Source of the DNA: Tieghemostelium lacteum
Lineage: Eukaryota > Evosea > Eumycetozoa > Dictyosteliales > Raperosteliaceae
NCBI GenBank assembly: GCA_001606155.1
Contig: LODT01000031.1
Location: forward strand, 496,001 to 560,000
Length of the DNA stretch: 64,000 nt
Direction: 5' to 3'
Under the pieces are notes generated by a model that saw only the letters and a list, made by a program, of their open reading frames with translations, was not told the DNA's origin and ran no database searches. A program made the position numbers and the translations under genes. Shown piece by piece: positions 1 through 11,412 of the stretch (within the stretch, counting starts at the first letter, position 1; every line of letters starts with the position of its first letter).

Positions 1-882
1 ATCGGACCCAATGCCTCTATAGTAATGGAACCTTCACTCAGAGGTGTTCACATGGAAAATGTCTATGACTTTTATAAACCTCATATGGACTCTGAATACC
101 CAATGGTTGACGGTAAACTCTCTATAGATTGCTTCATCAGAGCACTGGATATCTCCTACCACCAATACAGAAAACAATTTCAAAACAGGCACAACCAAAA
201 CTTTACAATTGACGAACATGCAGATTTTGTAATATTTCATACACCATACAATAGACTGGTGCAAAAGGCTTTTGCAAGGTTGATTTACAATGATTTCTTG
301 CACTCTAGTAAAAGTCGTCAGAAATATCAAAAATACCTACAGAAATTCGAGTCGTTGGCTCTGAGTAAAGAGTCTTTTGGAAATGTTGAATTGGATAAGG
401 CATCTCTTGAGGCCTCTAAAGAGGAATATAAAGTAAAAGTTTTGCCATCAACATTGTTATCTAAACAATTGGGTAACAGTTACTGTGCATCTACTTATGC
501 AAGTTTATTGTCACTTATAAGCACCAAAGCATCACAATTACAAGGAAAGAGAATACTAGTGTTTTCATATGGTTCTGGTTTAGCATCTTCCTTTTTCTCC
601 TTTTCTGTGGATAATAATAACAATCCAAAATTCAGTAGCGAATCTATACGATCTCTATCCAGTATTCCTATTCGTCTACAAGCAAGAATCAAATCAACAC
701 CTCAAAAATTTATTAGTGCACTCGAACTCAGAGAAAACCTCTCCAAAAGAAAAGAGTTGAGTTATCAACCAGTAGACTCAATTGATCACTTATTACCTGG
801 TACTTTTTATCTGGAAAGCATTGATAAAAATGCAATTAGGTATTATAAATTAAAGGAAGATTTATTCACTTCAAAATTGTAA
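1..882 (+). CDS. hgs: Hydroxymethylglutaryl-CoA synthase, C-terminal part (5' end outside window)
   Basis: The frame is open from base 1, so the gene starts before the window. The first codons read IGPNASIVMEPSLRG, the family motif just after the catalytic core, followed by HMENVYDFYKP. HMG-CoA synthase condenses acetyl-CoA with acetoacetyl-CoA in the mevalonate pathway that feeds sterols and prenyl groups. Further support is SYCASTYASLLSLI and the GKRILVFSYGSGLASSFFSF block, which matches the conserved GSG region near the end of the enzyme. About 293 residues are visible, roughly the last 60 percent of a usual 460-520-residue protein. It ends in TAA. No intron is visible in this part. Dictyostelids have more than one HMG-CoA synthase, so the paralogue is not assigned. 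The family call is firm. Confidence 0.93.
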   Translation: MGPNASIVMEPSLRGVHMENVYDFYKPHMDSEYPMVDGKLSIDCFIRALDISYHQYRKQFQNRHNQNFTIDEHADFVIFHTPYNRLVQKAFARLIYNDFLHSSKSRQKYQKYLQKFESLALSKESFGNVELDKASLEASKEEYKVKVLPSTLLSKQLGNSYCASTYASLLSLISTKASQLQGKRILVFSYGSGLASSFFSFSVDNNNNPKFSSESIRSLSSIPIRLQARIKSTPQKFISALELRENLSKRKELSYQPVDSIDHLLPGTFYLESIDKNAIRYYKLKEDLFTSKL

Positions 883-1221
883 AAATTACTTGGCTCAATA
901 AATAAATTAAAATATTTAGAAATATAATAATACATATAAATTTGTTTTTACATATTTAATTGATTTTTTTTTTATTTATACTTTTGTTTGTTTTGGTTAA
1001 TTACAAATGAGTCTAAAAAGGATTTAAGCTTTTTAAATTATTATATGTCTTGGTTGTTGATTGGGAGGAGAGGGAAAAAAAAAAAAAAAAAGAAATAATT
1101 TATGTTTGTTTGTTTGTATATATATATATGTATATATCTCTGTTGGGTTGGGTGTATGATAAATATGCGTATATAAATATCTAAGTTAAAATTTTTGTGG
1201 TTTTGGGGGTGGAGAATGATA
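883..1221. other. Convergent 3' spacer
   Basis: Between two converging genes. It holds AT-rich sequence with A/T homopolymers near 1077-1091 and a TA/TG-rich stretch near 1117-1136. I see no RNA gene, repeat family or conserved ORF here. Confidence 0.5.
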
Positions 1222-3508
1222 TTACCAACCATATGGATCAGATTTCTTTTTTTGGTTGATATGGTTAGATGATTTGTTATCACTACTATCTTCATTGTCA
1301 CTGGATATAGGTGAACTGTTACTGTGATTAGGTGAACTTGAATTGGCTCCAGATTCAATCTCTGAATCTGAAGATGAAGAGTAATCAGAGTAAGAGTTAT
1401 TGTCATCAGATGATAAGCTAATAGCTTCATTTTCAGATTCTGAGCTGTTATCTTCACTACTGCTACTAGTATCCAATGTGACTATATCCTTCTCATTTGA
1501 AGAACTTTCATCACTACTACTGACACTAACAAATGTAGTGCTTGATGATTTGGGTTTAGAAGTTCCATATGTAGCAGAAACTGGATTCTTAATGAGTTCA
1601 TCCAAGTTTTTAACTAATGGTGGTAGTTGATTACTTTCCTCTTGAGTTTTACCATATTTGATAACTGAGTTTCTCTCTTTGGCAATCTGTTCAACTAATC
1701 TCTCTTCAATAATCTTTGATAATATAGTTGGGAATGAGATTTTAGAATACCGATCTTTTAACATTTCATTAGAGATAATCTTCAGTAGGGTATTAGTGAA
1801 TGCACCTCTGATGAATGGTATATTAAAACTGTTTCTTCCAACATCATTATCACGATCATGTGGGTCCAAAAGGGTCAAGGAAGTACCCCACTGTTCTTCT
1901 TTTACAAAATAGAAACCTCCATTCTCTAATGAGATACCATAGAGCGAATAGTTAAATGATCTACCATAGAGTTCAAAAAACTCTACTAACATTGCACCAT
2001 AGTCAGTGTCGTCACCTGCATGCTTAAAGTTCTTTCTACTCTTACTGCTTGCCAAATGAGTTCTTAGATTCATTGGTACATATCTAAGCTGAATAAAACT
2101 AACTACCATCAATGCCAATGCATAACTACCAATACCACCAGTATATGTTTCATGTAATGAATTTTGGAATAAAAAGAATTTAATTACAAGTAATAAAGTT
2201 CTCATTGATTTATATTTCTAAAAAAAATAATGTAAATAAAATTAGTACTTCTAAATCTAGAAATGGAGTGTGGTCTTTTTTTTCTGATATACATACATCT
2301 AAAAGTGATTTAACAATTACGGTATTTTCAATACCATTTGGGGTATTAAAACATATATCAATATTATAAAAGGTATTTTTCGATTGCATTTTGATGATTG
2401 GTACTTTTGCACCAGAAATCAAACGACAATTAGTGAATGAATTCTGGTGATTTTGTATCAGCGAGCTGTGAAGATCTCTTATTGGGTCATAAGAAAAGTT
2501 ATTATTATATACAGAGGAGGATGTTGATGATGATTGACCAACACTATCGATATTGTTTACTTGTATATCAATATCAGATGATGGTAGTGATAGATCGCTT
2601 AAAAAGGAACCAAAAATCACTATCCTTGCATTAGGCCATATTACTCTAATGATAGCTTCTACATCCTTAACCAGTTTCTGTCTGAGTCTATTTTCATAGA
2701 TATTAGGATTTATCCATTCTACAAAATGTTCAATCTCTTTACTCAGTGTCAAATCTGATAATTCTTTACTACTATATACACCTTCAAGCCAAATAGGAAC
2801 GTGCTTGTATGGTTCTTTAGAGTTATTAAAATGACTATTACTACCGTTGTTTTCAAATGTGTGATTATTACTATTGTTATTATTTGTTAATTTTTTTTCG
2901 TTTTTGTTTGTATTTGTTTGATTTTTATTATTATTTTTTATGTTACTATTATTATTATTGGTGGTGGCTGAGGTGATTGGTATAAAATCGATTTCTTGTT
3001 GGCTTTGTTGTAAAATACTTGGTGTTTGTGATGCACTTCTATTATTATTACTACTATTATTACTATTATCCTGACTCTCTAGTTTAAATTTATCATTTAC
3101 AAGTTGAGAAGTTGATCCTTTTATAAGATTCAATTGTTCTTTATCATATAGCGGATTAGGACTAGATGATTGATCAGCTGTATTGTTGCTACTGTTATTA
3201 TTGGTGTTGTTTACAATATGTTGATGATGATCAATCAAATCATTATTATTAACTGAGGAGTTATTGGATTTCTGATACTTCTTGGGATTAGAAGAAGTAG
3301 AGGAATTTGATCGATTATCACCATTAGAGGAGGATACTTTTTTATCCTTTTTATTGTGTTTGTTACTCTTTGATTTACCACTATGGTGATCATTGTGATC
3401 CTTGTTGTTTTGGTTACCAACAGATGTTGTTTGTTGGTCAAATCCATCTAGAGGTGGTGGTGATGTGGATGGTGGTGATCCATTTTGTGGCTTCTTTCTC
3501 TTTAACAT
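1222..3508 (-). CDS. TRF4/PAPD5-type non-canonical poly(A) RNA polymerase
   Basis: Two exons, complement(1222..2217, 2297..3508), with a 79-bp intron (GTATGT...TTTAG) joining SLLD to KYKSMRTLLLVIKFF in frame; about 735 residues. Family role: adds short oligo(A) tails to nuclear RNAs for exosome decay or maturation. The first ~240 residues are Asn/Ser/Lys low complexity. The nucleotidyltransferase core has FGSF (residues 299-302) and LPSSDIDIQV, with metal-binding Asp312 and Asp314, and a third acidic position in YNIDICFN. Exon 2 carries the helical YTGGIGSYALALMV motif and the PAP-associated segment with LVEFFELYGRSFNYSLYGISL. The C-terminus is Ser/Asp-rich and ends DPYGW. The start was placed at the Met of MLKRKKPQNG (3508). 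The frame stays open further upstream but has no ATG-led conserved sequence and looks like 5' UTR. Confidence 0.88.
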
Positions 3509-4973
3509 TGTTATGCTAGTCCTTTTGATGCTGCTGTTTTTAATCGTTTTAATGTTTTGATGAAATGTTGGGATTTTTTTTTTTTTCCTAAAACTATGAA
3601 AATCTGGTAGTTTGTGGCGCAACAATGAATTTTTATATTGGTTAGTTTTGATCAATGATACATGAAAATATAGATAGATTTGAATGTTGATTAATGTAAT
3701 AACTATAGTGAATGTAAATACAATGCTGGAGTGAATTAAAAAATCCAATTTTTTTTTTCAATGAAACTCTTCCAACAAAAAGAAGAAGAGTTTTTCGCCT
3801 AAAAACCAAAATTTTGAAATTTATGAAAACAATATGATTTATTTGAAATTGAACAGAGATAATCTAAAAGATTAAAAAAAAATATAAAATTACAAATAAT
3901 TACAAAACAAAATACTGATATAGATATATTATTACTAATTAATATGAAATATATTAAATTATTGGATTTTTGTGAAATTGTGTAAAAAAATTGAGTTGGA
4001 GGAAAAATCCCAAAATCAAAATAGTTTTCAATGGAAATTTAGTTGTTGCTAAAGCTTGAGAAATAGACCATCAAATATCCAGAGATATATACCCAACAAA
4101 AGTGGAAAGTAATCCGTAAAAAAAAAAATCACAAACATATAATATCTTTCCTATTGATGTCGACACAAAGAGACTAAATTGTTTTTTTTTTTGGTTTTTG
4201 TTTGAAGAGTCTTCTAAGTAATTATATATAATACAAATGTACAATTATTTTTGAAATTGAAAGACAATTGAAAGTCTTGTTGTTCTATAACAGTTGGTGT
4301 GGGATTTAATATATCCAATTTCAAATATATTGTTCAAACACACCTACACACCTACACACTATTACTATAACTATCAAGATAATAGAATATGATATAGTGA
4401 AACTTGTGAATGTGCATTGAATAGATAACCTTCTTATCTCTACCCCGTTGCTATAAAGGTTGCACAATAACTATTAACACTAGTAATACTTCGACTCTCC
4501 ACTCTAATTATTTGATTTGTAGGGGTGTGGTAGTGGTAGTGGTGTTATATATTTAAAACTAAATTGTGGGGGTGTGATTGTAAAATAGTGTGCTAAATAC
4601 AGGAATATTCTGAAATTTCATTCAACCTATAATTTATAAAGGTACCTACATGTGATAACTTAAATGTTTTTAATAATATAGAAAAAAATAGATAAACTAA
4701 GGATATTTGCAAAATCTATCCTTAATTATCTCAAATTAGATTGTATATATATAAAAATATTTATTTAAATTAAAAGACGAAATGTGAAAAAATGAAAAAA
4801 ATAAAATTTTAGATGGATGACTTTGGAACTCATAAAAATGCCAAAAAAAAATTTATTGTTGGTTTTCAAATTTATTTTTGAAAAATTCTACTTTTCGATT
4901 ATTGAGCTTAAATTACACTACATATATATCATATAATTATATAAAAGTGATCAATATATCCATATCATCGGAT
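3509..4973. other. Divergent promoter region, 1.5 kb
   Basis: Spacer between two divergently transcribed genes. It is AT-rich with oligo-A/T runs. It contains a CA-rich cluster near 4338-4360 (repeated CACACCTACACAC) and a GT-rich cluster near 4520-4580 (GGGGTGTGG, GTAGTGGTAGTGG, GTGGGGGTGTG). Such GT/CA elements resemble binding sites of the dictyostelid developmental factor GBF, but this is inference only. I see no RNA gene or ORF with coding character. Confidence 0.35.
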
Positions 4974-5834
4974 ATGAGCGTATACAATAATCAGAAAAAT
5001 TCCGGACCTGTGTATGTAAAAATAGATACTTCAAGTCTTTGTCATGTTGTAATAGATAACAATATAATATCAGGTATATTTCTCATCAAATGTAAATCCT
5101 CATTCAACGAGAAGACATTTTTCCAAGTTAGAATAGGGAAAAGCACAGAATTTAGCAGAATGAAACTTGTTACTAAATTTTCTATATCTTCTGGATGTGA
5201 AGAAATTATTCCAATAAAGTTCAAAACGAAATTAGAATATGATTCCGAGATATGTATATTACAATATGATAAAGACAATCTTTTCAATGCCGGATTTGCT
5301 AGTATTCTTCTGAAAAAGGATAATAGTATTAAACTTGCTGTAGAAAGATTTTCAAAATTTGTAGCATCTCCAGAATATGTTAAAAGATTTTTAAATGTGA
5401 GAATTGTATTGTGTGTGAAGGATGTTGCATTGAATTCAAAAAATACTATTTCTGGAAAAATAATTTGTCATATACATTCCAAAGATGTTGGATATTGGTC
5501 AAAATTGGAGTTGATCACTACGATAGATGACAAGATGGAACAGATGACAATTTTACACACTATTCAAGTGGAAATATTAGAAGAAGAAACTACGAAATTG
5601 TTGCCATTCGAAATACTTGTACAAGATAATACGACATTATGGGTAAAATTGTACAAGCAAGATCAAATAGAATATATTTCTCATTTTTATGTTAATTTGA
5701 TCCCTGAATATCCGACAAATATAGTTAACGAAAATTCTCTAAGTAAAGTAATTTGTGAAACAGAAGAGGAAAGATATTGGAGATTATTCAAGATTACAAA
5801 TCCGTATGCTTTCAATGATACTTTTTTCAGATGA
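4974..5834 (+). CDS. Unrecognised protein, possibly arrestin-like beta-sandwich
   Basis: The proposed start is the Met of MSVYNNQKNSG (4974), giving 286 residues. An upstream in-frame ATG at 4878 adds 32 residues of hydrophobic, low-information sequence and looks like UTR. The protein has no low-complexity tracts and is rich in alternating hydrophobic beta-type segments. Two similar entry motifs, NNIISGIFLIKCKS near residue 30 and KNTISGKIICHIHSK near residue 165, lie about 135 residues apart. This spacing and the 'xxISGxxxxxx' pattern resemble the first strands of the two lobes of arrestin-fold proteins. The family is not certain. It ends in TGA, unusual in this window. No partner can be inferred from neighbours. 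Confidence 0.6.
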   Translation: MSVYNNQKNSGPVYVKIDTSSLCHVVIDNNIISGIFLIKCKSSFNEKTFFQVRIGKSTEFSRMKLVTKFSISSGCEEIIPIKFKTKLEYDSEICILQYDKDNLFNAGFASILLKKDNSIKLAVERFSKFVASPEYVKRFLNVRIVLCVKDVALNSKNTISGKIICHIHSKDVGYWSKLELITTIDDKMEQMTILHTIQVEILEEETTKLLPFEILVQDNTTLWVKLYKQDQIEYISHFYVNLIPEYPTNIVNENSLSKVICETEEERYWRLFKITNPYAFNDTFFR

Positions 5835-5909
5835 AACCTTAAAATATCTGTAATCTCAGACAAAAACATTTTATATCTATTTCTATACTCCCTATCAATG
5901 ATTGTAAAT

Positions 5910-7584
5910 TTATTTTATAATAAATACAGTGTCATTACCTCTCTTTCCAGAGGCAACTCTCTTCAATTGAACCAATAACATCAATACAGATCTAGATTTC
6001 GACGCTAAATCCAATTTCTCTTTCATTTCACTTTCAGTTATATAGTCAATAGAAGGATCTTGAGTTCTTTTGTTGTTTATCATTTGATTAATTTGAATAA
6101 TGATTTTATTCAGATGCTATATAAATATTAAGAGAGTACATATTGTTAGTTTAATATAATGATAAATTATAATGATAATTATCAATATTTACATCAAATG
6201 GAACTTGGTTTGTAAAAATCTTATTTTCAATGGATGCATATTCATTCTCAGTTACCTGACTGATTACTACAGAGTTAGTAGAGTTACCTCCTAAACTTAT
6301 TGGAATACTTGCAGAAACTGGTATGGGTTGTATTGGTTGGATTGGTTGGATTGGTGTTATTATAGTTAGTGTTGCTATAGGTATAGGTACAGGTATAGGA
6401 GTGGGAGTAGGAGCGGGAGTAGAGGTTGGTTTATTAGGTATGGTATAGGTTGAATAAATTGTTGAGCTAGGCATTGGATTGGTTGGTAGTGTGGTGTTAG
6501 GTAATGTTGTTGTTTTTGTTGGTTTATCAGATATAACTGGTATCTTTGTTGAGATTTCAGGAATATCAGGTAAATCTGAAATATCATCTAATGTAAAAGA
6601 TGTGGTATTTAGTGATGTTGTACTAGAAGTTGGATTTAGTGATACTTCTTTAGTATCTTTTGGTATATTAAAAATACTAGTTGTGTTATATACCATTTTA
6701 GGTGGAGACATTGAAAGATCACTAGTTGATAAAAGACCTTCTGAGGAGTTGGTAGGTGGTGATGAGGAAATTGATAAATTGAATTTAATTGGTTCTGGTG
6801 GTGTGAAACTTCGTTGTTGATTGATTGTTATTGGTGGTTGTGCTAATGGTTGTTGTAACAGTTGTTGATTTTGTTGTGATTGTTGATTATTTCCACCACC
6901 ACCACCAAGATTATATCTTTCTAATAACTCCTTGGAAGGTGATGGAGGTGTCATTAGAAGGAAATCAGTTGTTGGTTTATTATTATTCTGATTTCTAGCT
7001 GGTGTGTAACTACCATTATTAAGACTACTCATGTTAATAGCTTCTGGAATATTTGGATTAAAAGTAGTTGATGGTACTAATTTGGGAGGTAGATTATAAG
7101 TTCCAATTGGTAGATTCATATTACTTATATTTGTAAGATTTTGATAATTTATATTACCATTCATATTGGTTGTATTCTGTTGTTGTCTATTGTAATCTGC
7201 AGAATATCCATTGTTATTAATATTAATTTGAGCGGTGTGGTATTGCTGTTGTTGATGTTGTTGTTGATGTTGTTGAGGATATAGATTATGTTTCCACTGT
7301 TCATTTTGTTGATATAATAATTTACACGATTCTATAATTTGATTAAAATTTACATTTGGGTTTACAAAATAGGATAGTTTTAGAAATTCTAAATTTGATT
7401 TCATTTGATCTACTTTGTTATTCAGTGTATTCACCACTTCATCTTCAAAAGCATTGCTAGTTGAGACTTTACTTTCTTTTAATCCACCATTATCAACGAT
7501 AGCCTTTAGTTCACTAGCTTTTGCTCTAATTTGTAGACTTGACTCTGTTAATTGTGTGAAATAACATTCTATTTTATTATTCAT
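5910..7584 (-). CDS. Unrecognised low-complexity protein with helical ends
   Basis: Two exons, complement(5910..6116, 6193..7584), with a 76-bp intron (GTAAAT...TATAG) in phase 0; about 532 residues. The first ~100 residues are helix-prone and free of repeats. The middle is Gln/Asn-rich (residues ~105-260), then Ser/Thr/Pro-rich with SPPKM and TPPSPSKE-like phospho-acceptor motifs and a TPTPIPVPIPI stretch. The short second exon restores an ordered helical tail with SRSVLMLLVQLKRVASGKRG. This pattern of structured ends with a Q/N and S/T/P middle is common in transcription co-regulators, but I cannot place it in a family. The predicted 5' end lies about 150 bp from the divergent peptidase gene at 7740, so the two may share a promoter. 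Confidence 0.65.
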
Positions 7585-7739
7585 CTGTACTATAATAAAA
7601 AAATAATATCATATTTAATTTTTTTTAATTTTGGCGCAAAGTTACTCTTCCTTTCTGTTTTCATTTGCAAAAATGGGTGACATATTAAACTGTTTATAAA
7701 ATTTTTTTTAATTTCCAACTTCACCCTCCGCAATATAAA

Positions 7740-9959
7740 ATGAGTACATCTGATAATATTGATTTTAGAACTCAAGCCATTTCAAAATATAAAGAGATAA
7801 TATCAATTCCAACAGTAGATTCAGCCTATTTTGTTGATAGAAATTCAATTTCAGTGATATTGTCTCAAACTGATATTACTAATAAAAAAAATAAATACTA
7901 TCACGCACATAGATCATGGACTGGTGATAATGTGAACTCAACTAAATTTAGTTATGAACTTGCTAGTAATATGGTATATGTCAGTCCAAGTAAAGAGAGA
8001 GTTCTAACTATTAAAGAGATTAGTAATGATGGTTTAGATAGTTGGAATTATACATTTGATGTACAGGATAGTCAACATCTAATCACTAGTATACAAGTAA
8101 AAGACATTCACAGAATGATATGTACTGATGAATGGTTTGGTAGATTAGTTTGGTCACCATGTGAGAAATTTGTTGCCTATGTTGCTGATGCAAAATCTAG
8201 TAGTACTAGTTTCTATGATAAAGATCCAAAGGATAAGGTGGTAGGTGACCAGTATATACTCAGAGAGGATTGGGGTGAGACTTATGTATCAGTAACATCA
8301 CCAAGTATCTTTATTTTGGATATTGAGAAAGAACAATCGGTGGCTTTAGACCCATTTCCTAGTAGTGATATATCAGCAGGCCAACTTACTTGGACCCCTG
8401 ATAGCAGTGGTTTGGTATTTGCAGGTTGGGATGTTAAGTTTAGAAAACTAGGTATTCGTGCATGTTACAATAGACTAAGTTCACTGTACTATGTAAATGT
8501 TAAAGAGTATCTAAAGGAGTTGGATGCAATCAAAAAGGAATTGGCAACAAATGCTCAAGCTAAAAAGAAACCTACATCTATAGGATTGGTTAATCTGTTG
8601 GGATCTGTTAGATTTGGGTATTTCAGATCACCTAGATTCACACCAGATGGCAAGGAATTACTCTTTTTAGGATTTGATCAAAGAGTTCTACCACATAATT
8701 CATGTTCAAAGATATTCAAACTTAAATGGAACAATGGCCGTCCTGTTGAGACTTATGAAGTTATACTTGATGAAAAGAACTTTAAAGATCAATTTAAAGG
8801 TGTCTATTGTGTATCTTTACCAACCAATCCATTCCTCACTGCTGACACTATCCTATTCAGTACCAATATAAAATCTGTACAATCCATCATATCACTGAAC
8901 ATCAATACTAAAAATATTCAAATTCTCAACAATACCAGCACAGGAATGAGTTTTAATCTACTAGATATTGATGCATCTAATAGACAACTAATAGTAGCTC
9001 AAAGTAATCTCAATCAACCACCTCAGTTAGTAATTGTGTCTATTAAAGACACTACTCAGCCATTGACAATATCCAATGACAATAGTAATGTATCACTATT
9101 GAATGTCTATGAAAATTCCAAAAACTCACTATTTGGAAGCTACCAAGTATCACTCTACGATGTACCTGTCCAAGACACTGATTCACCTGGAATTGATAGT
9201 TTTGAAATTGTATATTTGAAACTCAAAGATAAGAAAAGCAACCCACTTTTAATCTACCCACACGGTGGTCCAAACAGTGCCTTTACAACAGAGTACTCAT
9301 TTGCGTTGGCCTTCCTAATATCGCAAGGATACAATATAGCTCTTGTAAATTTCCGTGGTTCCACTGGTTTTGGAAAAGATTTTGTTGAATGTCTTGCTGG
9401 TAAAATTGGTAGAGTTGATGTTAAAGATTCATTGGATACTATTGACTATCTTGTAAAACTTGATCCACAGGGTATAAATACACAAAAAGTCTCAGTTATT
9501 GGAGGATCACACAGTGGATTCCTAGCAGCACACATGTCCATTGACCCTAGAATTCGTGTTAGTGTAATGAGAAATCCTGTAATTGATATTGCCAGTATGT
9601 CAACTCAATCAGATATTCCAGATTGGTGTTTCTATCAATGTGGTATAATGCCAGATACCTCTGATCAATTGTATTATCAAACTCTTCCAACTATTAAACA
9701 GTTACAAATTATGAGAGATTGCTCACCAATTGCCAATATTGATAAAGTTAAAATTCCAACACTTATTCTATTGGGTAACTGTGATATCAGAGTACCTTTC
9801 TCACAAGGACTTCTCTATCACCGTTCACTCAAAGAGAGAAATGTAACAAACAAATGTCTTATCTATCCAAAAGCTGGTCATTCACTAGACACAATTGAAT
9901 GTAAACTTGACCAATGGATTCACATTGCATGTTGGCTAGAAAAACATCTTTCCAAATAA
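7740..9959 (+). CDS. apeh: Acylaminoacyl-peptidase (acylamino-acid-releasing enzyme, S9 family)
   Basis: Single exon, 739 residues, the usual family length. The enzyme removes N-acetylated residues from blocked peptides in the cytosol. The N-terminal ~460 residues are propeller-like, with motifs such as VWSPCEKFVAYVAD and LTWTPDSSGLVFAGWD. The C-terminal alpha/beta-hydrolase begins near residue 480, with the oxyanion motif PHGGPNS. The catalytic triad is readable: Ser590 in GGSHSGF, Asp682 in LLGNCDIRVP and His714 in KAGHSLD. An odd point is that the nucleophile elbow reads G-G-S-H-S, where the family normally has G-G-S-H-G. The ATG at 7740 fits the family length; the upstream frame is unrelated. 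Confidence 0.92.
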   Translation: MSTSDNIDFRTQAISKYKEIISIPTVDSAYFVDRNSISVILSQTDITNKKNKYYHAHRSWTGDNVNSTKFSYELASNMVYVSPSKERVLTIKEISNDGLDSWNYTFDVQDSQHLITSIQVKDIHRMICTDEWFGRLVWSPCEKFVAYVADAKSSSTSFYDKDPKDKVVGDQYILREDWGETYVSVTSPSIFILDIEKEQSVALDPFPSSDISAGQLTWTPDSSGLVFAGWDVKFRKLGIRACYNRLSSLYYVNVKEYLKELDAIKKELATNAQAKKKPTSIGLVNLLGSVRFGYFRSPRFTPDGKELLFLGFDQRVLPHNSCSKIFKLKWNNGRPVETYEVILDEKNFKDQFKGVYCVSLPTNPFLTADTILFSTNIKSVQSIISLNINTKNIQILNNTSTGMSFNLLDIDASNRQLIVAQSNLNQPPQLVIVSIKDTTQPLTISNDNSNVSLLNVYENSKNSLFGSYQVSLYDVPVQDTDSPGIDSFEIVYLKLKDKKSNPLLIYPHGGPNSAFTTEYSFALAFLISQGYNIALVNFRGSTGFGKDFVECLAGKIGRVDVKDSLDTIDYLVKLDPQGINTQKVSVIGGSHSGFLAAHMSIDPRIRVSVMRNPVIDIASMSTQSDIPDWCFYQCGIMPDTSDQLYYQTLPTIKQLQIMRDCSPIANIDKVKIPTLILLGNCDIRVPFSQGLLYHRSLKERNVTNKCLIYPKAGHSLDTIECKLDQWIHIACWLEKHLSK

Positions 9960-10220
9960 ATTCAAACCCTAAAATAAATTCTATTTTTGGGATTGATGTA
10001 TATTTAACCCCACACACTTTTTTCATTTTGGGCCTTATCTGGTTATTTTTGTTTTTGGGTTTACAAAAGAAATCTTAATAATCATTTAATCTAGGTAAGA
10101 TTTGATTTAAAATAAATTTGGTGATAGTATCTATAGATATTACTTTATCATTCCAATTAAAAATTAATAGAATACATTTGTTTTTTAAATTAAATTTTTT
10201 ATTTTTTAATAACATTAGTC

Positions 10221-11306
10221 ATGGGTCAAACTGATATAGATAAAGAGAAGTTAATTAAATTTTTACAGAGATCATTTAATGTTCTCCCTAGACCTTATAC
10301 AAATGGTCTTTCAACACACAGTTCATTAGTATATTTTATTGTATCAGGGTTGGATCTGTTAGGTAGACTTGATCTACTTGATTCACAGAAAGAACATATC
10401 ATTTCATGGGCATATTCATTACAAATATTACCAAGTCAAAATAACCAGAGTGATGAGGTAAATATTAAAAACTGTGGTTTTAGAGGTGCACATTATATAG
10501 GATTACCATTTTTAGACTGTAGAACTATTCAATCAGATCAATCATTACCACCACCATTAGAATGCGATATACCAAATCTTGCAAATACCTATTGCTCATT
10601 GTTAATTCTAAGGATACTTGGTGACGATTTCAGCGGAATTAACAAAAAGGCCATTATAAAATCACTTAAATATCATCAGAGACCTGATGGTTCATTCAGT
10701 GGATCTGCAGATAACATGGAAAATGATATGAGATATCTCTTTTGCGCATGTGCCATTTCATTCATGTTGAATGATTGGTCTGGAATGGACACTGATTTGG
10801 CATATCAATATATTGTGTCAAGTCAAACTTATGAATATGCATTTGCACAAGGTCCAAATCAAGAGGCACATGGAGGATACACATACTGTGCACTATCTGC
10901 ATTGGCTCTGATGAATAAACTCAAAGATACACCACACCAAGACCAACTATTGTACTGGTTGGTGAATAGACAATTTACAGGATTCAATGGAAGATGTAAT
11001 AAAGATGTGGATACATGTTACTCATTTTGGGTTGGTGCCTCTTTAGATATTCTCTCTAAATATCATAATGTAATCGACGAAAATCTAGTCAAAGGATTTA
11101 CAATTGCCTCACAACATGAATCCATTGGCGGAATTGCAAAAGAACCTCAACAAGTTCCCGATCTGATGCATAATTATCTTTCAATTTCAGGGTTATCTAT
11201 ACTTGGTCATCCAAGTGTCCTACCGCTAAACTCTGTTTTGGGTATTTCTCAAAGAGCTGCTGGTGCTGATTGGAATAACAAATTAATCAACCAACTCTCC
11301 AAATAA
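10221..11306 (+). CDS. pggt1b: Protein geranylgeranyltransferase type I, beta subunit
   Basis: Single exon, 361 residues. It is the catalytic subunit that, with the shared alpha subunit, attaches geranylgeranyl to CaaX proteins such as Rho and Rap GTPases. The N-terminal KLIKFLQRSFNVLPRPY and the insert CGFRGAHYIGLPF are typical of the GGTase-I beta chain rather than farnesyltransferase or Rab GGTase. Alpha-alpha barrel repeats include RPDGSFSG, EAHGGYTYCALSALAL and FNGRCNKDVDTCYSFWVGA. Zinc ligands by family alignment are Asp264, Cys266 (DVDTC) and His317 (DLMHNYLS). It ends in TAA. The gene is compact and complete. Confidence 0.92.
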   Translation: MGQTDIDKEKLIKFLQRSFNVLPRPYTNGLSTHSSLVYFIVSGLDLLGRLDLLDSQKEHIISWAYSLQILPSQNNQSDEVNIKNCGFRGAHYIGLPFLDCRTIQSDQSLPPPLECDIPNLANTYCSLLILRILGDDFSGINKKAIIKSLKYHQRPDGSFSGSADNMENDMRYLFCACAISFMLNDWSGMDTDLAYQYIVSSQTYEYAFAQGPNQEAHGGYTYCALSALALMNKLKDTPHQDQLLYWLVNRQFTGFNGRCNKDVDTCYSFWVGASLDILSKYHNVIDENLVKGFTIASQHESIGGIAKEPQQVPDLMHNYLSISGLSILGHPSVLPLNSVLGISQRAAGADWNNKLINQLSK

Positions 11307-11412
11307 AAATAACTATTTTGTATTTTTATGCTTTAAATGTAAAAAAACTACCACGAAAACACACTAGAGTTTTAGTATGTATATATATATATATATAAAA
11401 TTTAAATAATGT

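Noticed and set aside
3509-3748. In-frame upstream extension of the poly(A) polymerase gene
   Set aside because: It begins with TTG rather than ATG, is hydrophobic and low-information, and contains long T runs typical of 5' UTR.
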